64,000 nt of DNA, taken from Siderastrea siderea. Its lineage: Eukaryota; Cnidaria; Anthozoa; Scleractinia; Rhizangiidae. Location: NCBI GenBank assembly GCA_964030785.1, contig OZ034968.1, forward strand, positions 49,662,230 to 49,726,229, in the 5' to 3' direction. Below, piece by piece: positions 1-9,544 of the stretch. The notes beneath the pieces were generated by a model. That model did no database searches and had not been told where the DNA came from. It worked only from the letters and a program-made list of their open reading frames with translations. Positions within the stretch are counted from its first letter, which is position 1, and every line of letters begins with the position of its first letter. Made by a program: the position numbers and the translations under genes.

Positions 1-220
1 AGAACATCGGACGAATACATTGCGGCCGCCATTTTGGTGTATATACTTGTGATTATATTTGTTCAATAGGAAACAATTCTGGCACACCTTGTATATGTTG
101 CAGTGGAGACATTTCTTAAATAGGAAAATTTTCTGTGGCACATCCATACATATTTATTACGAATTCGCTGGATCACGAAGTCACGCGCTTTGTTTAATTT
201 TATGCTGTTTGCGTTATTTA
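1..220. other. Unassigned left-edge sequence
   Basis: AT-rich sequence with no recognisable coding signal. It lies outside the composite repeat, whose polymerase homology begins at about 366. Short open frames exist on both strands, but they run into the hairpin at 221-363 and look like chance. It may be part of a mobile element inserted into the polymerase remnant, with its other end left of the window; that is inference. Confidence 0.4.
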
Positions 221-363
221 CACACATGTAAAATGAGGTGTTCTGGCACTGAAATTTTATTAAGCGTTTTTTTACCCGAAATGAGGTGAGCATGGGAGCC
301 TCATTTCGGGTAAAAAAACGCTTAATAAAATTTCTGTGCCAGAACCCTCATTTTACATGTGTG
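221..363. repeat. Near-perfect 65-bp inverted repeat (hairpin)
   Basis: Positions 221-286 and 299-363 are reverse complements apart from a few differences, with a loop of about 12 bases. The arms begin and end with CACACATG/CATGTGTG. The right arm abuts polymerase B homology at about 366, so the hairpin marks a breakpoint. It could be a foldback MITE or the terminus of an inserted element. No target duplication can be checked because the left flank is unknown. Confidence 0.8.
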
Positions 364-365
364 TG

Positions 366-600
366 ATACACCTAGAAAACTCTCGGCAGCTCCACAAGGC
401 ACCAAACGCCTACCAGCTAGCGCCAGAGCGCACGGTTGTTCAGATAGAGTGCATGTCTGACTACCAGCACAACCTTCTAGGTGCTAGGACAGCGCCGACA
501 AAGAATGAAAAGGTGGTCCCCAACCTCGGCGACAAAAGACGATACGTGCTACATTATCGCACCCTCCAGATGTGTAAGAGAGAAAGCCGTGCGCCTTAAC
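366..600 (+). pseudogene. Polinton-type DNA polymerase B, internal fragment (unit 0)
   Basis: The translation contains YQLAPERTVVQIECMSDYQ, then VVPNLGDKRRYVLHYR. This matches the stretch of protein-primed family B polymerases of Polinton/Maverick elements that lies between the exonuclease and palm domains. The same protein is seen at 17640-17850 and 30480-30680. Here the palm domain is missing: after LHYRTLQ the sequence jumps directly to the Y block, a deletion of roughly 0.9 kb relative to the other copies. It has no start codon of its own and no catalytic motif, so it is a dead fragment. Confidence 0.75.
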
Positions 601-1480
601 CTGTAAACCTGTAAAGAAAACACACAGGTTCTGTTGCCCTGCGGCAAACCACTTCGAGCTTGCCAGGCTGGTAGAGAGATAACGAACAGCAACACGCGGG
701 GGGAGCTCCTCGAGGCCAACTGGGTGGCCAGGAACCAGAGTGGAGGGCTTTTGTGCCACTGGTTCTCCCTTCACAGCAGCTGAAGGCATTTTTTCCGTCA
801 AGGAAGTCAGTACGATACAGCCGAAGGCAGCCGTACCACCCACTCAGTGGACTTCTGGCCAGAAGGAAGCCGTATCCCGGTCAAGGTGGAACCCAGACAG
901 CCGCTTCGGGAGTGTGCAGTCAAACCGTTCAAAGGTTGCCTGGTCTCGGTGCAGATTTGGGATGCCACGCTGGAAGGAGACGCCACACTGCTCACAGCAC
1001 CCATATACCCACTTCCAGGGTCCACAAGTTAGAAGATTTTGCCACTTTAATGGCCCACGCTTGGAAAACGTTTGGAAGGCACTGGCAACTTTATCAGACT
1101 CCTTTGTTCTGAGAGGGTTGGTCAAGTCTACGACCGTCCAGGCGTACTGATACGTTTTACGGCCGCTCCCGCAGGCAAGTGTGTCCCAAATGTGAACATG
1201 TTGAAGCCGATTATTGGGCGATAGGTGTGTGATGGCAGCGTGAGATTGTACTCCTTTGTGTTAATCTTATGCACCGATTCGCTTCCCTGGGCACAAGCTC
1301 ACCTTTCGCCGCATCAAGGCTTCGTGGGGCAGTATCGCCGTTGACATAACCCATCGATATATAAATTCGTCAAAATCCTTTTAGACCTCTTTTTCTGGCA
1401 ATCGTAATAGAGAAACGAAAACCTTTTCTTCGTCGGGCTGTCCATCACCCCCCTGAGAATTATTAGGGTTTTTATTATCT
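601..1480 (+). repeat. Y block, unit 0 copy (unidentified sequence downstream of polB)
   Basis: This block follows the polymerase remnant and recurs at 18770-19600 and 31590-32520. All three share a stretch translating as PPTQWTSGQKE and another reading VYDRPGVLIRF, which suggests an old coding region, perhaps another Polinton gene. I do not recognise the protein family. The minus strand is open in places, so the coding strand is not certain. Open frames here include 740-1150 on the plus strand and 484-843 on the minus strand. The copies differ by small indels that shift frame. Confidence 0.6.
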
Positions 1481-1832
1481 GATCCAAAGCAATCTGATAA
1501 TGGATACTGAAATCGATGAAGAATTAGGATTAGGATATTCTTCGAGCTGGCAAACTGGATGACAAGAACTTTTCATCATGAAAGGCCTTTCTACAAATAA
1601 AGTATGTTTAACTTTCCAACAGACCGAGAAACACAGTGTTTTCATCTAGCCGCGGAGACAACTGGCAATACCAAACCAATGGACAGCATTTTCACTTTCA
1701 CGACATTTCCCAATACCAGTTGTTTTGGGTTACTTCGCCGAATGTGGTCAATTTAACGAACATATTGTGTCAAAATGTTGCAAACCTTCTTCAAAACCGT
1801 GTGCTTTAGCTGCCTATCAACACAATTTAAGA
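1481..1832 (+). repeat. R1 repeat, full copy (unit 0)
   Basis: An approximately 330-bp repeat running from GATCCAAAGCAATCTGATAA through CTTTCTACAAATAAAG to TTTTAGCTGCCTAT. Relatives occur at about 5562, 14085, 15285, 19603, 26745, 27940, 32521 and 56752. In units i and ii it leads into the minisatellite. Here it leads directly into the ORF2 leader of LINE A, so the minisatellite, the P/GIY segment and LINE ORF1 are missing from this unit. Confidence 0.75.
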
Positions 1833-1872
1833 GTTTCAGGGATGTACTTACAGTTTATTATCTTATTACTCT

Positions 1873-2520
1873 TTGCTAAATGGCTCCACTCAGTTCGAAC
1901 CATTTCAACTAAAAACACTTTCGTTACACGTCAGGGGAATTAATCAATCCATCAAGCAAAGAAAACTATTCAGGTGGTTGCACCACCAGCGTGCACAGTG
2001 TTGTTTATTACAAGAAACCTATACTGACGAGAAATGCATAAGCTCGTGGGAAGCTGAATGGGGTGGAATGGTCTATGCTGCCCATGGTAGTAAACACAGC
2101 AAAGGTGTTATGTTTTCAATGAGCCCAAATTTCGATTGTCAGGTGGAAAATTGCATTAAAGACAAAAACGGAAGATTCATTATTTTAGATCTGAAAGCTG
2201 ATGATTCGCAACTAATTTTAGTTAGCATTTACGCGCGGAATGATTCCACGCAACAAATAACGTTCTTTAAGAACTTACAGGATGTTTTACTCCTCTTTTC
2301 TGGAGAGAGTATTATCATTTGAGGTGATTTTAATTGTCCTCTGACTTCTTCAGATAAACTAGGTGGTAGACCGGTCCATTGCAAACAAAAAGTTATTGAC
2401 GAAATCACAAAACTCTCATCGCTGTACTCATTATCTGACGTGTGGCGTGTAAACACTGGTGACAAACAGGGTTTTTCATGGCGAGATGAGTCCCTGAAGG
2501 TGCAATATCGTCTTGACTAG
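1873..2520 (+). pseudogene. LINE A ORF2, endonuclease (EEP) domain
   Basis: This is the apurinic-type endonuclease that nicks target DNA for target-primed reverse transcription. Visible landmarks are CCLLQETYTDEKC (the QE motif), SIYARN and GDFNCPL. A stop at 2320-2322 replaces the first glycine of the IIIGGDFN motif, and a further stop ends the frame near 2517. Homology to the same domain in LINEs B and D continues to about 2840 with frameshifts. Dead copy. Confidence 0.85.
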
Positions 2521-3537
2521 GTTTGAACGTCAAAAAGCCTTTTGAATATTTCCAAAGAATGCGTGTTAATATTCGCTTTTAACAGTGATCACTCGGCTGT
2601 TGTAACGGTTCAATCGGAAGAACTTTTTAGAAAACCAGGTCCAGGGTTCTGGAAGTTCAATTCGTCCCTTTTAGGGGACAATGAGTATGTAAATGGCATT
2701 CGTAAACGTTTCGTGTCTGCTAAGGATAAATATAAAGACATTGAAGACTGCTGGTTAAAATTGGATCTCATCAAAATGGAATTATGCGGTTCCTCTATTA
2801 CCTATGCTAAAAGAAAGGCGTTAAAGCAGAGATGACGGGAGAAAGATCTCCAAAACCAATTGAATGCATTGCTTGCTAATTTAAAGAATTCACGAAATAA
2901 TCCTCATTACCTTCACGAGTTACATAAGTTACAAGCTGAATTGAAATAAATCGCGGAGCACAAAATTAAAGGAACGATCTTAAGAAGTAAGGTCAGATGG
3001 CATGAAAAAGGAGAAAAAACTCAAGATCCTTTCTACACGTACAAAACCGTGCCACCTGTAAAAAAAAAACAGTACCAAAGCTTTTGCAAGAAGATAGTAC
3101 GGAAACAAATGACTCGGATGTAATTCTTAAGAAACAAGAGGAGTTTTTCTCGAATTTATATAAGTCCCAAGGCCCCTTTTTAGAAAATTGAAACTGTGGT
3201 ATTTTCTTTAATAGCACAAATATGACCACTTTGTCAGAGGAAATAGCCAATACTTGTGAAGACAAAATCACCAGTGATGAATGTTTATTGGCTCTGAAGG
3301 AGCTTGAAAACTGCAAAATCTCCCGGCTCGGATGGTTTTACGGTTGAATTCTACAAATTCTTTTGGAAAGAGGTTAGTGAAAATCTAACTTTCCAGCCTT
3401 AACCATGCGTTTGAGATTTTCAATTTGTCAAAGAAGAGGAATAATTTCCCTTCTCCCAAAATAGAGCAAACCTACCAACAGTTTAAACAATCTACGCCCG
3501 ATTTCACTGTTAAAACCAGACTAAAAAATTGCTACCA

Positions 3538-4310
3538 AAGTGTTGGCAAGAAGATTGGAAAGCGTCCTTCCTTTCATTATTAACCCAGATCAAACCGGGT
3601 ATATCAAAGGGAGATATAGAGGTGAAAACATAAGGTTAATTCACCCTCTGTTTGACTACACCAAGCAAAAAAAGTACTCTTGGTTTCCGCAAAGCGTTCG
3701 ACTCCGTGGAATGGGATTACATCGCAAAGGTTCTCGATGTGTTCATGTTCAGGGAAGATTTCAAGCGTTGGGTGAAGGTTTTTATACTGATATGTCCAGT
3801 TGCGTCAGAACCAACGGCTTCACGTCACCTTTTTTTAAGCTCAAGCGTGGCGTGACACAGGGCTGTCCATGTCTGGGTTGCTTTTTGTTTTAGCTATTGA
3901 ATTGCTTGCCCTTGCAATAAAAAATGACCCTCTGATACAAGGTATCTCTGTGCGCAAAGAAGAAATTAAATTAACACAATACGCCAATGATACGACGGTT
4001 TTCGTTAAGAATAAAACTTCCGTGAAGCGCTACTTCGCCTTCTCAAAAAATTTAAAAAGTGTTCCGGCGTAGAAATTAATACACACTAGTCTGAAGGGTT
4101 ATGGTTAGGCTCGTGAAAGGAACGTCTTGACAAACCGTTTGGCTTTAAGTGGCCTACAGATTCTGTTTACGCCCTTGGGATTCATTTCTCAAATGACACT
4201 AATCGCTTGCATAAACTAAATTTTCCCGGCAAATTGGAAAAACTTTAAAAATCCTTAACAGCTGGAAAAGAAGAAAGCTAACTATCTATGGAAAGATTAA
4301 CATTATTAAA
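3538..4310 (+). pseudogene. LINE A ORF2, reverse transcriptase fragment
   Basis: RT homology begins with LARRLESVLPFIINPDQTGY and includes FRKAFDSVEWDYI (motif A region). A frameshift near 3690-3720 splits the domain. The catalytic YADD box is changed to YAND (QYANDTTVF, around 3980), removing one of the two metal-binding aspartates. The domain ends at the junction with LINE B at about 4310. Catalytically dead. Confidence 0.85.
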
Positions 4311-4442
4311 ACCTTGGAATGACCAGTTAGATTTCGTCATCAAGCATGCATACGTCGCTAAAGCTGAACGAAGACGGAGGCCTTTTTTTGCGCTCCGCCG
4401 TCGCTCACCATGTAAGTTCTTCTAAGAACCCAAAACCAGAAA
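4311..4442 (+). repeat. LINE 5' leader, copy B
   Basis: The sequence from CTTGGAATGACC through AAGCATGCATACGTCGCTAA to the ORF1 start recurs upstream of LINE C (about 23473) and LINE D (about 51374). It is taken as the 5' untranslated leader. In units ii and iii it follows the P/GIY linker; here it is fused to LINE A. Confidence 0.6.
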
Positions 4443-5287
4443 ATGTCGGAGGAAGAAGCGGTAAAAGAACACTCCAGAGGCAAAAGAAGAAAAACAAGTA
4501 AGGGGTCGCAAAGCAGCGAGGAAAATGAGTCGGCGCGTGTTGTTGTCATGATTGTGCAAGTATGGCACACTCGATCGCTTCAATGGGGAATAAACTTGAC
4601 AAGCCTTTACGATGCATTCAAAAAATTGAAAGCCTCAAACAGAAGCAGAGCGATCTCGAAATCAAAAACAAAGAGTTAGAAGAAAGCCTAGATTTTGCCA
4701 ATTCTAAAATTGCAACTCTGGAGAAGAAGGTAGCAGATCAAAACAAGGCTATCAGTGAGCTGACAGGAGGTGTGATAGCGCTAACAAAGCAAGTTGAAGA
4801 AGAAAAGCGACGCACAATTAAGCTCGAAAGCCATAGCCGTCGTAACAATCTCAACTTTTTCAATATTCCAGAGCAAGAAGAGGCAACGGCTACTAAATCT
4901 GAATCTATTCTTCGCAACTTTATGGACGTCAGGCTGCCGACATCTCGCAGGCTAACGACATCTCGTCAGGCTAAAGACATCTCGTTCGAACGCGTTCATC
5001 GAGTCGGAAAACCAAGCGGCTCTGAAGGGAAACAGAGACCGCTTATCGCTAAGTTCACCTTCCACAGGGACAAGGAATTTGTTTTCTCAAAAGCAAAAAG
5101 TCTTCGGGGAACTGATTTCGCAATTGCTTGTCACTTTCCTAAGGAGATTGTTGACGAAAGAAGACGTCTTGTTCCATTTTTAAAAGACGCCAAGGAAAAT
5201 GGTCAAGTCGCGAAGTTAATCTACAATAAGCTTCACATCACTGGACAGCCATTTAAGCCACAAACTGTCTCTACTAGCGAACAGTGA
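4443..5287 (+). pseudogene. LINE B ORF1 (RNA-binding coiled-coil protein), one frameshift
   Basis: ORF1p of L1/Tx1 LINEs trimerises and coats the element RNA. Here a charged N-terminus (MSEEEAVKEHSRGKRRK) is followed by a long heptad-rich coiled coil (KQKQSDLEIKNKELEESLDF onward). Next come SRRNNLNFFNIPEQE, as in the RRM region of Transposase_22 proteins, and a C-terminal domain with FERVHRVGKP. The N-terminal frame (4443-4679) and the main frame (4562-5287, 241 aa) differ by one base. Comparison with LINE D suggests a 1-bp deletion near 4625. The main frame could still start at the ATG at 4562. Confidence 0.85.
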
Positions 5288-5782
5288 TTACCTCTGGAGC
5301 CTAATTATTCATGGAACTGTTTTACATAGATCTCTCTTCCGTCGGCTTTTGTTTGGGTTCTCGTAGCAAAGCTATCGTCTCAGTCAGGACACAAAACGAT
5401 TTGGCTATTTAGTGATCGAGCCACATAGGGCTCTCATGTCTCAGTCGTTTATTGTGTGCTGTGGGTTTTCTTTTGTTGGCTGGTATTTTTGTGTTTTAGT
5501 GGTGTCAAGGGTCTCATAAACGACTTATTTGTTCCCATCGATCAGTATCAAGAGATACTGACAACTAGCAATACCAAACCAATGGACAGCATTTTCACTT
5601 TCATGACATTTCCCAATACCAGTTGTTTTGGGTTACTTCGACGAATGTGGTCAATTTAACAAAAATATTGTGTCAAAATGTTGCAAACCTTCTTCAAAAC
5701 AGTGTGTTTTAGCAGCCTATCAACACAATTTAAGGGTTTAAGGTATGTACTTACAGTTTATTATCTTATTGCTATTTGCTAA
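5288..5782 (+). repeat. Inter-ORF region of LINE B with an inserted R1 segment
   Basis: Positions 5288-5560 match the ORF1-ORF2 spacers of LINEs C and D (CTCTCTTCCGTCGGCTTTTG and following). Positions 5562-5737 are the 3' half of the R1 repeat (CAATACCAAACCAATGGACA to GTGTTTTAGCAGCCTA) and are absent from LINEs C and D. The ORF2 leader then resumes with TCAACACAATTTAAG. This R1 piece is the same sequence that precedes LINE A. Confidence 0.75.
5562..5737 (+). repeat. R1 repeat, partial copy inside LINE B
   Basis: This partial R1 sits between ORF1 and ORF2. Its right edge continues into LINE sequence at exactly the same base context (GCCTATCAACAC) as the R1/LINE A junction at about 1832. That suggests the junction was copied from LINE A, or the reverse, by recombination rather than arising twice. 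Confidence 0.75.
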
Positions 5783-6700
5783 ATGGCTGCGCTCAGTTCC
5801 GAATCATTTCAACTAAAAACACTCTCGTTAAACGTCAGGGGAATTCATCCATCCATCAAGCGAAGAAAACTATTCCGGTGGCTAGACCTCCAGCGTGCAC
5901 AGTGTTGTTTATTACAAGAAACCTATAATGACGAGAAATGCATAAGCTCGTGGAAAGCTGAATGGGGTGGAATGGTCTATGCTGCCCATGGTAGTAAACA
6001 CAGCAAAGGTGTTATGTTTTTAATTTATACAAATTTCGATTGTCAGGTGGAAAATTGCATTAAAGACAAAAACGGAAGATTCATTATTTTAGATCTGAAA
6101 GCTGATGATTCGCAACTAATTTTAGTTATCATTTACGCGCCAAATGATTCCGCGCAACAAATAACGTTCTTTGGAAACTTACAGGATGTTTTCCTCTCCT
6201 TTTCTGGAGAGAGTATTATCATTGGAGGTGATTTTAATTGTCCTCTGACTTCGGATAAACTAGGTGGTAGAACGGTCCATTGCAAACAAAAGTTATTGAC
6301 GAAATCACAAAACTCTCATCGCTGTACTCATTATCTGACATGTGGCGTGTAAACACCGGTGACAAACAGGGTTTTTCATGGCAAGAGAAGGCCCTGAAGG
6401 TGCAATGTCGTCTTGATTATGTTTTAATGTTAAAAAGCCTTTTGAACATTTCCAAAAAATGCGTGTTAATATTCGCTCCTAACGCTGATTACTCGGCTGT
6501 TGTAACGCTGGTTCAATCGAAAGAACTTTCCAGAAAACCAGAACCAGGCTTCTGGAAGTTCAGTTCCTCCCTGTTAGAGGACAATGAGTATGTAAATGGC
6601 ATTCGTAAATGTATCGTGTCTGCACAGGATAAATATAAAGACATTGAAGACTGCGGGTTAAAATGGGATCTTATCAAAATGGAATTACGCGGTTTCCTCT
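5783..6700 (+). pseudogene. LINE B ORF2, endonuclease domain
   Basis: ORF2 starts at ATG 5783 (MAALSSESFQLKTLSLNVRG). It carries CCLLQETYNDEKC, ILVIIYAPNDS and IIIGGDFNCPL, the expected catalytic landmarks of the AP-type endonuclease of L1/Tx1 LINEs. The first frame ends at 6352 after a frameshift near 6290. The domain then continues in another frame (6280-6714) with SDMWRVNTGDKQGFSW and RLDYVLM. The active-site motifs look intact, but the protein is broken. Confidence 0.88.
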
Positions 6701-8534
6701 ATTGCCTATGCTAAAAGAAAGGCGTCAAAGCAGAGATCACGTTAGAAAGATCTTCAAAACCATTTGAATACATTGCTAGCAAATTCACAGAATTTACAAA
6801 ATAATCCTCATTACCTTCACGAGTTACCTAAGTTACAAGCTGAATTGAACAAAATCATAGAGCACAAAATTAAAGTCACGACCTTAAAAAGTAAGGTCAG
6901 ATGGCAAGAAAAAGGAGAAAAAAACTCAAGATACCTTGTAAACCTAGAAAATCGTGCCGCCTGTAAGAAAAAAGTAACCAAGCTTTGCTGCAAGGACAGT
7001 ACGGAAACAAATGACCCGGATGTAATTCTCAAGAACTGTGGTATTTTCTTTAATAGCACAAATATGACCACTTTGTTAGAGGAAATGTCCAATAGTTGTG
7101 ATGGCAAAATCGCCAGTGATGAATGTTTATTGGCTCTGAAGGAGTTAGAAAACGGCAAATCTCCCGGCTCAGTTGGTTTTACGGCTGAATTTAACAAATT
7201 CTTCTGGAAAGAGCTTACTGAAAATCTAACTTCCAGCCTTAACCATGCTTTTGAGAAAGGTGAACTTTAAATTTGTCAAAGAAGAGGAATAATTTCTGTT
7301 CTCCCAAAAAAGAGGAAACATACCAACAATTTAAAAACCTACGCCCGATTTCACTGTTAAACACAGACTATAAAATTGCTACCAAAGTCTTGGCAAAAAG
7401 ATTGGAAAGGGTCCTTCCTTTTATTATCAAGCCACATCAAACATAAGGTTAAGTAACGATCTGATTGACTACACCAAGCAAAAAAATATTCAAGGTATTG
7501 CCATCTTTCTTGATTTCCGCAAAGCGTTCGACTCCGTGGAATGGGATTACATCGCAAAGGTTCTTGATGTGTTCAAGTTCGGGGAAGATTTCAAGCGTTG
7601 GGTAAAGGTTTTTATAGTGAGATATCTAGTTGCGTCATAAACAACGGCTTCGCGTCACCTTTTTCTAAGCTCAAGCGTGGCGTGAGACAGGGCTGTCCAT
7701 TGTCTGGGTTGCTCTTTGTTTTAGCTATTGAATTGCTTGCACTTGCAATAAAAAATGACCCTCTGATACAACGTATCTGTGTGGGCAAAGAAGAAATTAA
7801 ATTAACACAGTACGCCGATGATACGACGGTTTTCGTTAAGAATACAACTTCCGTGGAAGCGCGTGCTCCGCGTTGTCAAACAAGTTGAAAAGTGTTCCGG
7901 CCTAGAATTTAATACACACAAGTCTGAAGCGTTATTTTCAGGCTCGCGGAAGGAACGTCTTGAAAATTGTTTGGCTTTAAGTGGCCTACAGATTCTCTTA
8001 ACGCCCTTGGGATTCATTTTTCAAATGACGCTAATCTCGTGCAGAAACTAAATTTTCATGGCAAATTGGAAAAACTTGAAAAAACCCATCACTGGGCTGA
8101 AAGAGAAAGATGGACTAAAAATGATAGATTTCGATCATATGAACAAAGCTCTAAAATGTGCTTGGATCAACAGGTTTACCAATGGAAATAAGGGAGCGTG
8201 GAAAATAATACCAGATAATACAACTGCGCATCTACTAGGCTTCTCTTTCCTTCTACAGTGCAACTATAAAGTCAAGGATCTCGATGTGAAAAATGTACCG
8301 CATTTTAACGAAAGAGTGCTTAAATATTGGGAGGAGGTTACATGCTTGGCGGGCAAGGCTGATCTTAATCCAAACGAAACAATCATCGGGAACAACAAAC
8401 ACATTAAAATCAAGAATAAAACTCCGTTTTTTCCAGCGTGGTACCACAAAGCAATCTACAAAGCTAAAGATCTAATAAGTGATAACGGTAAATTTCTCCC
8501 TTTTGACGTTTTTTGTCGTATGTTTGATGTTACA
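6701..8534 (+). pseudogene. LINE B ORF2, linker, reverse transcriptase and start of C-terminal domain
   Basis: The linker is seen at 6764-7270 (KELENGKSPGSVGF). RT motif A is at 7505-7560 (FLDFRKAFDSVEWDY) and the intact catalytic box is at about 7806 (QYADDTTVFVK). Relative to LINE D there is a deletion near 7440, removing the GYIKGRYRGEN segment, and another of about 180 bp near 8085. The C-terminal part continues in the frame 8058-8534 (DGLKMIDFDHMNKALKCAW). It is then interrupted by the DNA transposon at 8535 and resumes at 12934. Confidence 0.87.
8529..8534. repeat. Target-site duplication GTTACA, left copy
   Basis: GTTACA at 8529-8534 matches GTTACA at 12934-12939. The uninterrupted sequence in LINE D reads GATGTTAAAGCTTG at this place, so one copy of GTTA(C/A)A is the empty site. 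This fixes the transposon boundaries. Confidence 0.85.
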
Positions 8535-8925
8535 AATCAGTGAACGGTTTCGGCAATTCTACTTTTAAATAAAACCTTGATCTAGAAACTGCAAAACTCC
8601 ATAAAAATCAACTTTTTGTCGTTTTCATTCTTGTTATAAAAGCTGAAATAAGTGCCAATTTTTTTTAGATAAAGTTGAATATTCTCAGGATTTCTCTCAG
8701 GTATTGCATCAGTCAATATTCTCAAGTTATTGTTTGATTTCAGTTATCGCGATAAAGTCAAAACGAGAAATATCTCAAGTTTTTTCAGCTTTTTGCCGTT
8801 CTTGTCAAAAGAAAAAAATGTCCACTTTTTTCCGCTTTCTCGATTTGGCCTCCTTGAGTGACAGCTGTCAAAAAATGGGGCGAAATGAAATGCTTGTACG
8901 GCTTGTGGGGCTTGTGCATTTTTGT
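8535..8925 (+). repeat. Left terminal inverted repeat of the IS3EU-type transposon
   Basis: It pairs with 12525-12933. Shared landmarks in order from the end are CAGTGAACG, TCTACTTTTAAATAAAACCT, CTAGAAACTGCAAAACTCCA, GATTTCTCTCAGGTATTGC and GGCGAAATGAAATGCTTG-like sequence near the inner edge. The two arms differ by indels of up to a few tens of bases, which implies considerable age. Confidence 0.85.
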
Positions 8926-8949
8926 GCCCCTTGTTATGTAGCTGTGAAG

Positions 8950-9544
8950 ATGGCGAATTGCGTGAAGATTAAGATGAATGAAAAAGTGATGAGGCTTAAA
9001 TCTTCCACTATAACGGTGGGAAACCTAGCAATGATTTATAAACTGGATAGGGATCAAGGGATCTACATTTTGTTGTTAAGAAGAAGGAGAGATAATCATG
9101 CCTACAGAAACAGGGTTTTGCACGTGGAAGACTACTCCAAGGCGTACGTCGTGAACGGCGAGCCAACGCAGCCCACCTCCTCGAGAAGCTCTGCCGAACT
9201 TCTTTCGCCGGGTAATTCGCTTTGAATCCCCCAGTCGTATCAAAGCAGAGCGCCACCGAGAAAAAATCTTAATCCTCCACCTGGCCAGATGTCCAGTACG
9301 CAAACTTTGCAGCGGCCAAGCTTCTTCACCAGCACGAGGAAGGTTCAATGGAAGAAGTCGCTTGTAGTCGCTGAAATCGTACCGTCTGGTGCAATAAACG
9401 AGCAGTTTCAAGTCCATCTCAGTTTGACCGAGGATACTGCGTCGGTGGATTAAATTCAGAAGATGTTGGAAAAACAACTGGGTTTCAAAGTAATTCTCCT
9501 GGATTCAAAACATCTTCCAGTCATGTCCGGGGAGACCACCAAAG
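8950..9544 (+). pseudogene. Second transposon gene, first exon (unidentified protein)
   Basis: A single plus-strand frame runs from ATG 8950 to a consensus splice donor (AAAG|GTAAGC) at 9544/9545. It is broken by only two stops, TGA at 9223 and TAA at 9451. The roughly 198-codon product includes TITVGNLAMIYKLDRDQGIY and ends KQLGFKVILLDSKHLPVMSG. I recall similar 'LLDSK...' proteins accompanying IS3EU-type transposases but cannot name a function. The downstream exon was not identified. The gene faces the transposase gene. Confidence 0.55.

Larger units (their letters stand above)
1833..4310 (+). mobile_element. LINE A, Tx1/L1-type, truncated at both ends
   Basis: It starts at the ORF2 leader (CAACACAATTTAAG...) and contains the endonuclease and part of the reverse transcriptase. 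It stops near 4310, inside the segment just after the RT core. ORF1 and the 3' end are absent. At 4300-4320 the ORF2 sequence passes into the 5' leader of LINE B at a short shared run resembling ATTAAAACC. It is about as close to LINEs B-D as they are to each other and carries more stops than LINE D. Confidence 0.85.

Noticed and set aside
1..365. Hairpin as a Polinton terminal inverted repeat
   Set aside because: Polinton termini lie at opposite ends of a 15-20-kb element and usually start with AG. A 65-bp arm with a 12-base loop next to an internal polymerase fragment does not fit.
8704..9225. 173-codon frame starting at 8704
   Set aside because: Its N-terminal third lies in the terminal inverted repeat of the transposon. 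The ATG at 8950 with continuation to the donor at 9544 is a better gene model.
9076..9477. 133-codon minus-strand frame
   Set aside because: It is antisense to the better supported plus-strand exon 8950-9544, and no family features were seen.
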